Assembly: GCA_018267925.1 (NCBI GenBank)
Contig: JAFDXO010000098.1
Span: forward strand, 1 to 44,102
Direction of reading: 5' to 3'
Length of the DNA: 44,102 bases
From: Bacteroidota bacterium
Lineage (GTDB): Bacteria > Bacteroidota > Bacteroidia > Chitinophagales > Chitinophagaceae
Made by a program: the position numbers and the translations under genes. A model generated the notes under the pieces. It worked only from the letters and a program-made list of their open reading frames with translations. It had not been told where the DNA came from and ran no database searches. This document shows, piece after piece, positions 35,481 through 44,102 of this stretch; position 1 is the stretch's first letter, and each line of letters starts with the position of its first letter.

Positions 35481-36500
35481 ATGAATAGCCCTACTATTTT
35501 AGTTACCGGTGCCAGTGGATTATTGGGTCAACACTTGGTGCATCATTTATCTAAAGGTAATCGGCTTGTTCGAGCCTTATATCACCACCATCCACCGGAT
35601 GCTCAGCTACAACAATTGCCAAACATTATTTGGCAACCATGCGATTTGCTGGATGTCTTTCAGGTCGAAGAGGTGATGGGTGGAATTGAATACGTTTATC
35701 ACTGTGCCGCAGTAGTTTCCTTTAGCCGAGCCGATAGAAATTTTATGCTTCATTTCAATGTGGAAAGTACCGCTAATCTTGTAAATGAAGCTTTAGAACA
35801 TGATGTAAGGAAATTTGTCTTTGTAAGTTCCATAGCAGCCTTAGGTAGAACCGAGCATCAGCAAGCGCACATAACGGAGTCAGTAGAATGGGAAGAAAGT
35901 AATCATAACTCTCACTATGGGCTTAGTAAATATCTTGCCGAGTTAGAAGTTTGGCGTGGTGCAGGAGAAGGCTTAAATATAACCATCGTCAATCCGGGTA
36001 TCATCTTAGGCGAACCGCTTAGTACAACAGGTGATGGTTGGAATAAAGGATCTTCTAAATTAATGACTGTTGTCAATAAACAATTTCCCTTTTACACCCA
36101 GGGTATCAATGCTTGGGTGGACGTAAAAGATGTTGTACAGGCTATGACTGAATTGATGCAGAGCAACATCGTAAATGAACGGTTTATTTTATGTGCCGGA
36201 AATTTCGCTTACAAAGAGATTTTCTCACAAATGGCCCTGTTGCTGGGAAAAAAATCTCCTCATATTCCCGCCGGCAAATTGCTCACTTCTATCGTGTGGC
36301 GTTTCAATGCGATTAAAGAATTATTTACCGGAAAAACACCTACTATCACCAAAGAAACCGCAACCACTGCACAAAGACAAAGCTTTTATTGCAATGAAAA
36401 ACTTTTACAATGGATACCCAACTTTACTTATACCCCAATCCATCAAACACTTGCTCGCATGGCTTCAGCTTTTAAAAGTCAAAAAACACCCTCTATTTAA
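35481..36500 (+). CDS. NAD-dependent epimerase/dehydratase (extended SDR)
   Basis: This 339-residue protein has the Rossmann nucleotide-binding motif TGASGLLGQ (residues 9-17). It also has the extended SDR catalytic pair Tyr146 and Lys150 in HYGLSKY, preceded by VFVSSIAALGR with a candidate catalytic Ser. It resembles the NAD-dependent epimerase/dehydratase and dihydroflavonol-reductase-like branch (LVNEALEHDVRKFVFVSS, NPGIILGEP). The substrate is not recognisable; sugar-nucleotide, hydroxysteroid-like and flavonol-like compounds all remain possible. It follows pheS by 89 bases and has no evident partner. Confidence 0.85.
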   Translation: MNSPTILVTGASGLLGQHLVHHLSKGNRLVRALYHHHPPDAQLQQLPNIIWQPCDLLDVFQVEEVMGGIEYVYHCAAVVSFSRADRNFMLHFNVESTANLVNEALEHDVRKFVFVSSIAALGRTEHQQAHITESVEWEESNHNSHYGLSKYLAELEVWRGAGEGLNITIVNPGIILGEPLSTTGDGWNKGSSKLMTVVNKQFPFYTQGINAWVDVKDVVQAMTELMQSNIVNERFILCAGNFAYKEIFSQMALLLGKKSPHIPAGKLLTSIVWRFNAIKELFTGKTPTITKETATTAQRQSFYCNEKLLQWIPNFTYTPIHQTLARMASAFKSQKTPSI

Positions 36501-36686
36501 AATATTTTTTGGGGTGATAAAAAAAATCCCATAATATTGCACGAGGAAAGTCGCTTAGTACAGATTGCTTTCCATCCTTTCGTTTTTACAAGTTCCCATT
36601 TTTTATTACAATCATCTCAGTTTTCTTCTGATTAGAACCATAATCATTAAGACCTTTAAAAAAAATCTTCAAGAAAATAGTGAAGT

Positions 36687-38450
36687 ATGCCTTACGACAT
36701 TTTGCAATTAAATGATATGCTCGTTCCCGAGCTAATTGATGTAGCCCTACACCTGAAAATGACTAATGTTCAACAACTCGACAAACAAGCACTCATCTAT
36801 AAAATTTTAGATCAACAGGCTTTAGCAACTTCCAATCCCTCAACAGCTCATACTGATCAGGGAGAAGAAAAAAAACGCCGAACCAAACGGGCTAAAATCG
36901 AGCCTGCAACCCCTGAACAGAAACCCCAAGAAACCCCTGAAGCCGCAGCACCGCCAATGCCGCAACAGCCGATAGAAATGGTGGCAGAAGCACAACCAGG
37001 AACTGAAAATCAAGCTGTCCATGCTGAGGATAACGATAGCAAAAGAAAACGCACCAGAAAACCACGAAACGAACAAGGTGAACCTCGATTTTTTGAACAA
37101 AATAAGCCAACAGAAAATACAGAATTACTTACACCCTTTCCCGTTTCAACGGAAATTCCGACTCCTCATACGGCACTCCCTAATGTAGAAACATCCGGCA
37201 TTATTATGCCACCCCCCGAAGAGGCAGGACCTCAGTTGCCACAAGAGCCTGTTGGGCAGCCTGAAAGACCTCAACAGCAACACCCACATCAAAATCGCCG
37301 TAGAGAAAATCAATATGGGAATTTTAATTTAGAGTTTGATGGCATAGTCGCCAGTGAGGGCGTTTTGGAAATGATGCCCGACGGATATGGCTTTTTGCGT
37401 AGCTCCGATTACAATTATTTAAGCTCTCCGGATGATATTTATGTTTCACCTTCACAAGTAAAACTTTTTGGACTAAAAACAGGTGATACCGTTCGCGGAA
37501 CAGTTCGCCCACCTAAAGAAGGTGAAAAATATTTTGCCTTACTCAAGGTGGAAACCATCAATGGAAAATTACCCGATGAAATTCGGGATCGTGTTCCGTT
37601 CGATTATCTCACTCCGCTATTCCCTTTCGAAAAATTACGCTTAGCACGACCCGGCAGTAGTAATAGTGTGCGCATTATGGATCTATTTACTCCCATCGGG
37701 AAAGGTCAACGAGGCTTGATTGTGGCACAACCCAAAACGGGTAAAACTATGTTGCTGAAAGAGGTTGCTAATGCTATAGCCGAAAATCATCCTGAATGTT
37801 ATTTGATGATTGTGTTAGTAGATGAACGACCGGAAGAAGTAACCGATATGCAGCGTAGTGTGCGTGCTGAAGTTATTGCTTCTACGTTTGACGAGCCGGC
37901 AGATAAGCATGTGAAAGTATCTACCATCGCACTTCAAAAAGCAAAACGATTGGTAGAAGTGGGACATGACGTGGTCATTTTGCTGGATTCTATTACTCGA
38001 TTGGCTCGTGCCCATAATACTGTTGCCCCTGCTTCAGGAAAAGTACTATCCGGTGGTGTAGAAGCTAATGCTATGCAAAAACCCAAACAATTTTTTGGTG
38101 CTGCAAGAAAAATCGAAAATGGAGGCTCTCTGACAATTTTGGCTACTGCCTTGATTGATACCGGATCGAAAATGGATGAAGTGATTTTTGAAGAATTTAA
38201 AGGAACCGGCAATATGGAATTACAGTTGGATCGCCGTTTAGCTAATAAACGTGTTTATCCGGCAATTGATATTGTCGCTTCTTCTACTCGTCGAGATGAT
38301 TTATTGCACGATAAAGAAGTGCTGAATAAAATGTGGATCATGCGAAACCATATTGCCGATATGAACACCGATGAGGCTATGCAATTCCTGCTTCAACAAA
38401 TGCGTGGAACAAAAAGCAATGAAGAGTTCTTAGCTACAATGAATAAATAG
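36687..38450 (+). CDS. rho: Transcription termination factor Rho
   Basis: Rho is the hexameric RNA-dependent helicase that ends transcription. Residues ~1-45 form the Rho N-terminal helical domain ([20 protein letters not shown]). A disordered, Pro/Gln/Glu-rich insertion follows at residues ~50-210 ([20 protein letters not shown]). Then come the RNA-binding cold-shock-like domain ([20 protein letters not shown]) and the ATPase with Walker A PKTGKT at 349-354 and Walker B LLDSITR (Asp434). Its 587 residues are well above the 419 of E. coli, all because of the insertion, as in other Bacteroidota. A long untranslated leader (36501-36686) precedes it. Confidence 0.95.
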   Translation: MPYDILQLNDMLVPELIDVALHLKMTNVQQLDKQALIYKILDQQALATSNPSTAHTDQGEEKKRRTKRAKIEPATPEQKPQETPEAAAPPMPQQPIEMVAEAQPGTENQAVHAEDNDSKRKRTRKPRNEQGEPRFFEQNKPTENTELLTPFPVSTEIPTPHTALPNVETSGIIMPPPEEAGPQLPQEPVGQPERPQQQHPHQNRRRENQYGNFNLEFDGIVASEGVLEMMPDGYGFLRSSDYNYLSSPDDIYVSPSQVKLFGLKTGDTVRGTVRPPKEGEKYFALLKVETINGKLPDEIRDRVPFDYLTPLFPFEKLRLARPGSSNSVRIMDLFTPIGKGQRGLIVAQPKTGKTMLLKEVANAIAENHPECYLMIVLVDERPEEVTDMQRSVRAEVIASTFDEPADKHVKVSTIALQKAKRLVEVGHDVVILLDSITRLARAHNTVAPASGKVLSGGVEANAMQKPKQFFGAARKIENGGSLTILATALIDTGSKMDEVIFEEFKGTGNMELQLDRRLANKRVYPAIDIVASSTRRDDLLHDKEVLNKMWIMRNHIADMNTDEAMQFLLQQMRGTKSNEEFLATMNK

Positions 38451-38473
38451 TTTGTAAGAGATTAATTTCTATT

Positions 38474-38511
38474 GCCCTCCTTGCTATCAAAATGCGGGAG
38501 GGCTTTTCTTT
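38474..38511 (+). terminator. Rho-independent terminator after rho
   Basis: GCCCTCC at 38474-38480 pairs with GGAGGGC at 38497-38503, leaving a 16-base loop, and a T-rich run (TTTTCTTTCTT) follows. It lies 24 bases after the rho stop. Confidence 0.75.
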
Positions 38512-38580
38512 CTTAGATAAATTGCTGAATGGTTGAAAAGTACAGGAGGCAAAATTCAAAATTTCTTCAAAATCTACTTC

Positions 38581-38588
38581 TACTTTTG
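38581..38588 (+). promoter_or_regulatory. Promoter -7 box of the response regulator gene (TACTTTTG)
   Basis: TACTTTTG matches the Bacteroidota -7 consensus and lies 44 bases before the ATG at 38633. I found no TTG -33 element at the normal distance, so the promoter might need an activator, possibly the response regulator itself. Confidence 0.5.
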
Positions 38589-38632
38589 AGTCAGTCAATG
38601 ATTATTCAGGTCTTAACATGAAGTCCTAAACC

Positions 38633-39307
38633 ATGAAAGTTTTGATTGTAGAAGACGAGCCGGGTTTGGCAAACACAATTGCAGCCTATTTATCCGCAGA
38701 TAATTATCAATGCGAAATAGCCTCAACTATTTCTGATGCTCGAAACAGAATAGAATCCTTTACTTACGATTGCATTCTGTTAGACTTAATGCTGCCCGAT
38801 GGAAATGGATTAACTCTATTAAGCGAAATAAAAGATGATGCCCGTTTAGATGGTGTTATCATTATTTCTGCTAAAGGTGAATTGGAAGATAAGATTAAAG
38901 GCTTAAAACTAGGTGCAGACGATTATTTATCCAAACCTTTTCACTTGCCCGAACTTGCTGCTCGAATTCATTCTTTAATTAGAAGAAGGCAATTTGCTAA
39001 TGCGGATATTCTTCATTTTGGAGAGTTAAACATAAATCTAAACACCAGAACCATTTTAGTCGCACAAAACGAAGTTGTACTCACACCAAAAGAATTCGAC
39101 GTACTCATTTATTTTATTGGAAATAAAAATCGAGTGCTATCTAAAAATAGTTTAGCCGAGCGTTTGTCTGGAGATGCCATAGATGTATTTGATAGCTATG
39201 ATTTTGTTTATGCACACATCAAAAATCTGAAAAAGAAATTGCAAGATGCCGGTTGTCCAAACTATCTAAAAACACTGTATGGAATAGGTTATAAATGGCA
39301 AGAATAA
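38633..39307 (+). CDS. OmpR-family response regulator
   Basis: This 224-residue two-domain protein has a receiver domain (residues 1-115) with the acidic pair Asp8-Glu9, the phosphoacceptor Asp51 in ILLDLMLPDG, Ser79 in IIISAKG and Lys101 in SKPF. The winged-helix domain follows, with VVLTPKEFDVLIYF and the end YLKTLYGIGYKW. It controls transcription in response to the histidine kinase encoded six bases downstream. The closest known relatives by style are OmpR/QseB/CusR-like regulators. Targets probably include the PepSY and TonB-receptor genes that follow. Confidence 0.93.
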   Translation: MKVLIVEDEPGLANTIAAYLSADNYQCEIASTISDARNRIESFTYDCILLDLMLPDGNGLTLLSEIKDDARLDGVIIISAKGELEDKIKGLKLGADDYLSKPFHLPELAARIHSLIRRRQFANADILHFGELNINLNTRTILVAQNEVVLTPKEFDVLIYFIGNKNRVLSKNSLAERLSGDAIDVFDSYDFVYAHIKNLKKKLQDAGCPNYLKTLYGIGYKWQE

Positions 39308-39313
39308 CTCCCT

Positions 39314-40600
39314 ATGAAAATGACACCGTTATTAACCAAAATTACTCGCCCCTTTTTGTTTTTTGTTCTGCTGGTTTTGCTGTTAAGCATTCCTACTTAC
39401 TATTGGGTTATTCAGAAAAGCTGGGTTAATGAATTAGATGAGCATAATAAACTGTTGGCTGAAAGAACTGAATTGGAATTTTCAAAATTCATTAAAAATG
39501 CCGATCCTCAACAGCTCACTGAAGAAACATGGAACCGAATGCACCCCGATGCAATGGTAGAGCCGGATCAAATAAAACTTAACAAAGACTCCATTTTCAC
39601 CACTAAGGAGCAATTGGTTGAAAATCCGAATAGTGACGACAACCTACGTGTACTCATCAGGTCTGCTACAATTGATGGAAAGCTTTTTCGGCTCAGGATA
39701 AGCACCAGTTTTGAAGATTCCAGAGAAATTGTTTCAATCATAACCGGAGTAACAATTTTGTTTTTTTGCATAGTAGCAGTTGGACTGGTTTGGTTGCAAA
39801 GAAAAATTTCAAAACGAGTGTGGCAACCTTTTAGTGTCTTGCTCAATCAATTGCAGCATTTTAATATCGGACAGCAGTCTGAAATTGATTTTAAAACCAC
39901 CGATATTTTAGAATTAGAGCAACTGCATCAATCCTTAAAGGGCTTAATTACCCGTTCAGTAGCTTCTTTTAAATCTCAAAAGCAATTTACAGAAAATGCC
40001 TCACATGAATTACAAACGCCGCTTGCTTTACTGAAAATGAAGCTTGACCTTTTATTGCAATCCCCCAATCTTACCTCCTCAGAGTTTTCTTGGGTGGAGG
40101 ACATGCAGCGAATAGTCAGCAGAAGTGCAAAGATTAACCGTGGGCTTTTACTGCTTTTTAAAATTGAAAATGGACAATTTGCCGAAATGGAACCTGTCAA
40201 TTGGCAAGGTGTTTTTTCGCAGCGTATTTCCATCTTGACTGATTTAGCTACACCTAAAAACATTCAAGTAGTTGCTGAATTTTCAAAACCAAAGGATGTC
40301 TTTGCAAATACTATTTTAGTAGAAATATTGGTTGACAACTTATTGTCGAATGCCATCCGATACACAAGCCCAAATGGTAAAATTTTCGCTCGAATTTTCA
40401 GCAATTATATAGAGGTCTGCAATCCGGGCAACTTGATGTTAGATTCATCTATTTTATTTCAACGTTTTGCCAAACATAAGGAAAGCCAAAGCAGCACAGG
40501 ATTAGGATTGGCAATTGCTAAGCAAATTTGCCAACGTTATGCTTGGACAATATCTTATGACTTTAATCAAGGATTGCACATATTTCGGGTTCATTATTGA
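39314..40600 (+). CDS. Sensor histidine kinase
   Basis: This 428-residue membrane kinase has transmembrane helices at residues ~14-33 and ~139-162. They enclose a ~105-residue periplasmic sensor with no domain I recognise. The cytoplasmic part has the H box FTENASHELQTPLALLKMK with His231, an N box (ILVDNLLSNAIRYTSPNG) and a G box (STGLGLAIAKQIC). It forms a pair with the response regulator upstream, 6 bases away. The C-terminus is short, so no extra output domain is present. Confidence 0.93.
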   Translation: MKMTPLLTKITRPFLFFVLLVLLLSIPTYYWVIQKSWVNELDEHNKLLAERTELEFSKFIKNADPQQLTEETWNRMHPDAMVEPDQIKLNKDSIFTTKEQLVENPNSDDNLRVLIRSATIDGKLFRLRISTSFEDSREIVSIITGVTILFFCIVAVGLVWLQRKISKRVWQPFSVLLNQLQHFNIGQQSEIDFKTTDILELEQLHQSLKGLITRSVASFKSQKQFTENASHELQTPLALLKMKLDLLLQSPNLTSSEFSWVEDMQRIVSRSAKINRGLLLLFKIENGQFAEMEPVNWQGVFSQRISILTDLATPKNIQVVAEFSKPKDVFANTILVEILVDNLLSNAIRYTSPNGKIFARIFSNYIEVCNPGNLMLDSSILFQRFAKHKESQSSTGLGLAIAKQICQRYAWTISYDFNQGLHIFRVHY

Positions 40601-40632
40601 AATGCACAAAGCCGAAAATTTTCTAAACCAGA

Positions 40633-40666
40633 CACGTTGATTATCACGTTTCCTTAACTAATTATG
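40633..40666 (+). promoter_or_regulatory. Candidate promoter and response-regulator site before the PepSY gene
   Basis: The hexamer CACGTT occurs twice, at 40633-40638 and 40645-40650, 12 bases apart on the same face of the helix. TTG at 40637-40639 and TAATTATG at 40659-40666 (one base from TAnnTTTG) are 19 bases apart, an ideal promoter spacing. OmpR-type regulators often bind direct repeats with about one helical turn between them. The PepSY start is ~70 bases downstream. Confidence 0.35.
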
Positions 40667-40738
40667 GAGCCGGACTGTCATCAAAATTCTAAATCCCTTC
40701 AGAATGAAGTTTCAGCTTTGCTTTTAAATGATAAGAAA

Positions 40739-41170
40739 ATGAAAAAAACATCTTTGCTGTTAATGACAGCACTCAGTATGGCAACCTTAGTTGGTGCTCA
40801 AAATTTAAGCGAAAGCAAAGTTCCAACTAATGTGAAAAGTGCCTTCCATCAGCATTTCCCCAAAGCTAAGGGAGTAAAATGGGAAAATGAAAAAGGTAAT
40901 TATGAAGCAAACTTTGAGCTGTCAACAACCAAACAATCAGCCTTATTTAAACCTTCCGGCGAAATGTTGGAGTCAGAGATTTCTATCTCTAAAGCAGCAC
41001 TTCCGAAACCTGCATTAGCTTTTGTGTCTAAAAATTATCCCAAACAAAAAATTAAAGAAGCCGCCCAGATTACCCATGCGACCGGTGAAATAACTTATGA
41101 AGCAGAGGTGAACGGGAAAGACCTCATTTTTGATGCTAATGGGAATTTTTTAAAAGAAGTAAACGACTAA
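40739..41170 (+). CDS. PepSY-like secreted protein
   Basis: From the ATG at 40739 this is a 143-residue protein with a signal peptide (MKKTSLLLMTALSMATLVGA, cleavage before QNL). It contains two PepSY-like units, VPTNVKSAFHQHFPKAKGVKW with GNYEANFEL, and ALAFVSKNYPKQKIKEAAQI with ITYEAEVNGKDLIFD. The pattern matches small Bacteroidota periplasmic PepSY-like proteins (DUF2874 style), which are thought to bind a ligand or act as inhibitors. A frame opening at 40664 would add 25 residues without signal-peptide character. It is four bases from the TonB receptor. Confidence 0.85.
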   Translation: MKKTSLLLMTALSMATLVGAQNLSESKVPTNVKSAFHQHFPKAKGVKWENEKGNYEANFELSTTKQSALFKPSGEMLESEISISKAALPKPALAFVSKNYPKQKIKEAAQITHATGEITYEAEVNGKDLIFDANGNFLKEVND

Positions 41171-41174
41171 TCTT

Positions 41175-43340
41175 ATGTTTAAGCTACCATCATTTTTAGT
41201 CTGCTTCTTGTTCCTTCTTTCGTTTGTTTGTCAAGCACAAAATGAAGTCGTCTTTAAAATTACATCCAATAAGAAGCAGCCTCTTGATGCTGTTGACGTA
41301 ATTGCTAATTATGTAGCAGTTGGAAAGACAAATGGATCGGGTATCGTTATCGTACCTACTTCTATTGTCGGTCAGCGATTGCATTTTTCATCAATAGGCT
41401 ATGAATCATTAGATACACAGTTTCATGCTTTGCCGACCGATACTATCAGAATTGAGTTGAAAGAGCAAGATAAATCAATGGAAGAAGTGGTGGTAGTTTC
41501 TTCTACACGCAGTAACCAACGAATGGAGAATTCGCCTACTAAAGTTGAAGTCCTTGGGAGAGAAGAGATGAATGAGGAAAACTCCATCAAGCCGGCTGGA
41601 ATTGCCAGCATTCTTGGCGATGTGAGTGGCGTACAAATTCAACAAAGTAGTGCCGTAACCGGAAATGCCAATGTGCGAATTCAAGGCTTAGATAGTCGCT
41701 ATACACAAATTCTAAAAGACGGAATGCCGCTCTACGATGGGTTTAGCGGGGGCTTCGGAATTCTTAGTATTCCGCCTCTCGATTTAAAACAAGTAGAATT
41801 AATAAAAGGATCGGCTTCAACTTTGTATGGCGGCGGTGCTATTGGCGGCTTGGTAAATATCATTTCCAGAAAACCAACTTCTGAACAGGAAGCGGTTGTA
41901 ACACTCAATCAAACTACACTTAAAGAAACAAATGCTAACACATTTATTGCTAAAAGGTATAAGCAATTTGGCTACACTTTTTTTGGCGGCTACACTTATC
42001 AAAAAGCAGTAGATGTCAATGGAGATGGTTTTTCTGATGTGCCAACGCTAAACAGTGTTGTTGTACATCCTCGATTGTTTTTCTACCCTGATGATCGAAC
42101 TATCATCACCACCGGATATACAGGAACCTTTGAAACCCGTACCGGTGGCGATATGCAGGTGATTGCAGGAAATGCAGATGCCAACCATCAATATTTTGAA
42201 ACAAACAAAATAAATCGCAGCAGCTTTGAATTGTCTGCCGAGCGTTTTTTTAATCAAAATCGCAAACTTGAATTTAAAAACAGCATCAGTCAGTTTAACC
42301 GAACTATTCAAAACCCAAGCATAAATTTTACGGGTGCACAACTAAACTACTATTCCGAGCTTAGCCTATTGATTCCTTATGGTAACAACAGTTTGGTAGC
42401 AGGCTTGAATGCAACCGGAGATCGTTTCAGAAAAATAACACCCAATATTCCACTCAACAATTTTGAAAACAATACTATCGGAGCTTTTGTGCAAAATACA
42501 TGGAGCGTTAAAGATCATGTAACAATTGAGTTAGGAATTAGAAATGACTATCATTTTACTTATGGTGATTTCTTTTTACCGCGAATCGCTGTTTTTTATA
42601 AGATAGATAAACATTGGGCAAGCCGTGCCGGTATTGGATTTGGCTATAAAACACCTAATGCGCTTAGTCCGCAAACAACAGACATCGCCATTCAGGATAT
42701 ACTCCCTTTGCCTGCTTCTATTCAAGCTGAAAAATCTATTGGCTATAATGCTGAAGTAAATTTTAGAACCACTTGGGGGGATGGAAATAGCCTATTCATC
42801 AATCAAGCATTTTTTCTAACCCGCCTCAGCAATCCAATTGTTGCTACTATCGCTGCTAATGGAATAGCTACTTTTGGAAATGAAAGCAAACCTATTGTCA
42901 GCAAAGGGTTTGACACCTATGTGAAAAGTGTATGGCAACGTTGGGAGCTTTATGCCGGTTATACTTACACTATTGCCGAACGAAAATATTTGGCAGATAA
43001 TCAGTTTCTACCGCTAACTCCACGTAATAGATTTGCGTTTACCATAGTTAGAGATTTTGAAAAATACGGAGTTCGCTTTGGGCTGGAAGGTTCTTACAAC
43101 GGAAGCCAATATCGGGTTGACTACTCCCATACACCCGGATATTTTTTTATGGCTGCTATGGTTGAAAAGAAGCTCGGAAAACATTTCAGTATGGTTCTGA
43201 ACGGTGAAAATTTATTGGATTTTCGTCAAAGCCGCGTCGAGGCTCTTTATACCGGAACACAAGCAAACCCCAGCTTCGTGCCACTCTGGGCACCTATTGA
43301 TGGAAGGGTAGTAAACTTATCTCTTAAATGGAAATTTTAA
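41175..43340 (+). CDS. TonB-dependent outer-membrane receptor
   Basis: This 721-residue receptor has a signal peptide (MFKLPSFLVCFLFLLSFVCQA). An N-terminal carboxypeptidase-regulatory-like domain follows at residues ~24-95 (KKQPLDAVDVIANYVAVGKT). Next come a TonB box region (MEEVVVVSSTR), the plug (IASILGDVSGVQIQQSS, NANVRIQGLDSRYTQILKDG, VELIKGSASTLYGGGAIGG) and a 22-strand-like barrel ending in VNLSLKWKF with a terminal Phe. It imports a substrate such as a siderophore, metal complex, vitamin or peptide using TonB energy; the sequence does not say which. The upstream two-component system and PepSY protein suggest ligand-controlled expression. Confidence 0.93.
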   Translation: MFKLPSFLVCFLFLLSFVCQAQNEVVFKITSNKKQPLDAVDVIANYVAVGKTNGSGIVIVPTSIVGQRLHFSSIGYESLDTQFHALPTDTIRIELKEQDKSMEEVVVVSSTRSNQRMENSPTKVEVLGREEMNEENSIKPAGIASILGDVSGVQIQQSSAVTGNANVRIQGLDSRYTQILKDGMPLYDGFSGGFGILSIPPLDLKQVELIKGSASTLYGGGAIGGLVNIISRKPTSEQEAVVTLNQTTLKETNANTFIAKRYKQFGYTFFGGYTYQKAVDVNGDGFSDVPTLNSVVVHPRLFFYPDDRTIITTGYTGTFETRTGGDMQVIAGNADANHQYFETNKINRSSFELSAERFFNQNRKLEFKNSISQFNRTIQNPSINFTGAQLNYYSELSLLIPYGNNSLVAGLNATGDRFRKITPNIPLNNFENNTIGAFVQNTWSVKDHVTIELGIRNDYHFTYGDFFLPRIAVFYKIDKHWASRAGIGFGYKTPNALSPQTTDIAIQDILPLPASIQAEKSIGYNAEVNFRTTWGDGNSLFINQAFFLTRLSNPIVATIAANGIATFGNESKPIVSKGFDTYVKSVWQRWELYAGYTYTIAERKYLADNQFLPLTPRNRFAFTIVRDFEKYGVRFGLEGSYNGSQYRVDYSHTPGYFFMAAMVEKKLGKHFSMVLNGENLLDFRQSRVEALYTGTQANPSFVPLWAPIDGRVVNLSLKWKF

Positions 43341-43372
43341 CCCTTCTTTGAAAGTAAAATGCTAATTGTCAT

Positions 43373-43402
43373 TGTTCTCTTTTCTCCGATAAGTTAACTT
43401 TG
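43373..43402 (+). promoter_or_regulatory. Promoter of the hemerythrin-like gene
   Basis: TTG at 43373-43375 and TAACTTTG at 43395-43402 are 19 bases apart and match the -33 and -7 elements of Bacteroidota promoters in full. The transcription start is expected near 43408, about 25 bases before the ATG at 43433. Confidence 0.65.
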
Positions 43403-43432
43403 AAACTTTATCAGTTCACAATAAGCCAAGTA

Positions 43433-43945
43433 ATGAATAAACCGCTCTTCGAATTTTTTACAAATGATCATCGCCGAATTGAAACATGGTTAGATAAGGC
43501 TACTAAACATCCCGGAAAGATTGATGAAGAAAGTTATCATCAATTTCGAACAGGGCTTCTCAAGCATATTAAAATGGAAGAGAGAATTTTATTTCCTGCA
43601 GCACAACGTGCCAACGGCGATGTTCCAATAATTTTAGCAGATCAACTTAGAACAGAACATGGTGCCATAACCGCTTTATTGGTGCTGCCACCAACGGAAT
43701 CTGTCATTAAAGTGCTACGCTTTCTATTAGTAAACCATGATTGGTTAGAAGAAAAGCCCGGAGGTATGTACGATATCTGCGAAAACTTAACTCAGCAGGA
43801 AACGGATCAAATTTTACAACAATTGAATCTGGCAACTGAAGTTCCGGTACTTCCTTACAACCCCGCAGATTATGCACTTGATTCGGCAAAAAGAGCTTTG
43901 ATCAGAGCCGGCTTTGATTTTGATGAGATAGTAATAACGACCTGA
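43433..43945 (+). CDS. Hemerythrin HHE-domain protein
   Basis: The protein has 170 residues from the ATG at 43433. It has the helical-bundle metal ligands His13 (NDHRRIE), His45 and Glu49 (HIKMEE), His76 (TEHGAI), and His102 with Glu106 nearby (NHDWLEEK), fitting a non-heme di-iron centre. Such proteins bind O2 or NO, store iron or act in stress response. The C-terminal ~50 residues (VLPYNPADYALDSAKRALIRAG) lie beyond the usual bundle. The frame is open to a TTG at 43400, but that TTG is part of the promoter -7 box, which excludes it. It follows the TonB-receptor gene but has its own promoter. Confidence 0.85.
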   Translation: MNKPLFEFFTNDHRRIETWLDKATKHPGKIDEESYHQFRTGLLKHIKMEERILFPAAQRANGDVPIILADQLRTEHGAITALLVLPPTESVIKVLRFLLVNHDWLEEKPGGMYDICENLTQQETDQILQQLNLATEVPVLPYNPADYALDSAKRALIRAGFDFDEIVITT

Positions 43946-44077
43946 AATCCCTGTTGATAAGTCATTTCACCATTCTTATTAAGGGCACCTCTAAAAACTA
44001 AAATTAACAATACATTATACTATACTGTTTCTGTATTATGTTGAATGTCAGTATCTTTATGCCATAATTCAATAGAT

Positions 44078-44102
44078 ATGAAGCGATATAAAAGACATAG
44101 AG
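44078..44102 (+). CDS. Possible start of a gene cut by the window end
   Basis: An ATG at 44078 opens MKRYKRHR and runs into the window end. TATCTTTA at 44052-44059 is one base from the -7 consensus. This is weak evidence and only eight codons are visible. From 43946 to 44077 I see no other gene. Confidence 0.25.

Noticed and set aside
43400..43432. TTG start for the hemerythrin-like gene at 43400
   Set aside because: The TTG lies inside the -7 box TAACTTTG at 43395-43402, upstream of the expected transcription start.

Overview
The window comes from a member of the Bacteroidota, probably of the Chitinophagales/Sphingobacteriales kind, with a moderately AT-rich genome. The signs are: cargo proteins with type IX secretion (T9SS) sorting domains of both A and B type, a PorP/SprF protein, a long-form IspG, a DUF3109 protein, a Rho with a long disordered insertion, -7 promoter boxes of the Bacteroidota form TAnnTTTG, and an almost complete lack of Shine-Dalgarno sequences. 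No rRNA, tRNA, CRISPR array, insertion sequence or prophage was seen.

Layout. 1-310 is an array of ~51-bp palindromic tandem repeats. 362-2374 (-) is ispG. 2595-4832 (+) holds an alpha/beta hydrolase, a CBS-domain protein and a DUF3109 protein. 4833-5098 is a regulatory region with a perfect DnaA box, weaker relatives and a 10-bp-phased TGGGA array that looks like a MraZ operator. 5099-20917 (+) is a complete-looking dcw cluster: mraZ, rsmH, ftsL-like, ftsI, murE, mraY, murD, ftsW, murG, murC, ftsQ, ftsA, ftsZ. It makes the meso-DAP form of the peptidoglycan precursor and the divisome core; murF and ddl are not in it. It closes with a strong hairpin at 20952-20984.

21100-34222 is an island of exported proteins. 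Two T9SS type A cargo genes (+) lie between two similar terminator hairpins. They face a minus-strand unit in which two giant, module-by-module colinear PKD-repeat proteins with type B sorting domains flank one PorP/SprF gene. The first type A gene has a run of ten G exactly where its signal peptide should join the rest of the protein. Removing one G restores a convincing signal peptide, so this is either a phase-variable locus caught in the OFF state or a homopolymer sequencing error. This is the most interesting observation in the window.

34366-38450 (+) holds pheS (apparently leaderless), an NAD-dependent epimerase and rho with its terminator. 38633-43340 (+) is an OmpR-type response regulator, a histidine kinase, a small PepSY-like secreted protein and a TonB-dependent receptor, which looks like a sensing-and-uptake locus for an unknown ligand. 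43433-43945 (+) is a hemerythrin-like protein with a textbook Bacteroidota promoter. The last 150 bases may contain the start of another gene.
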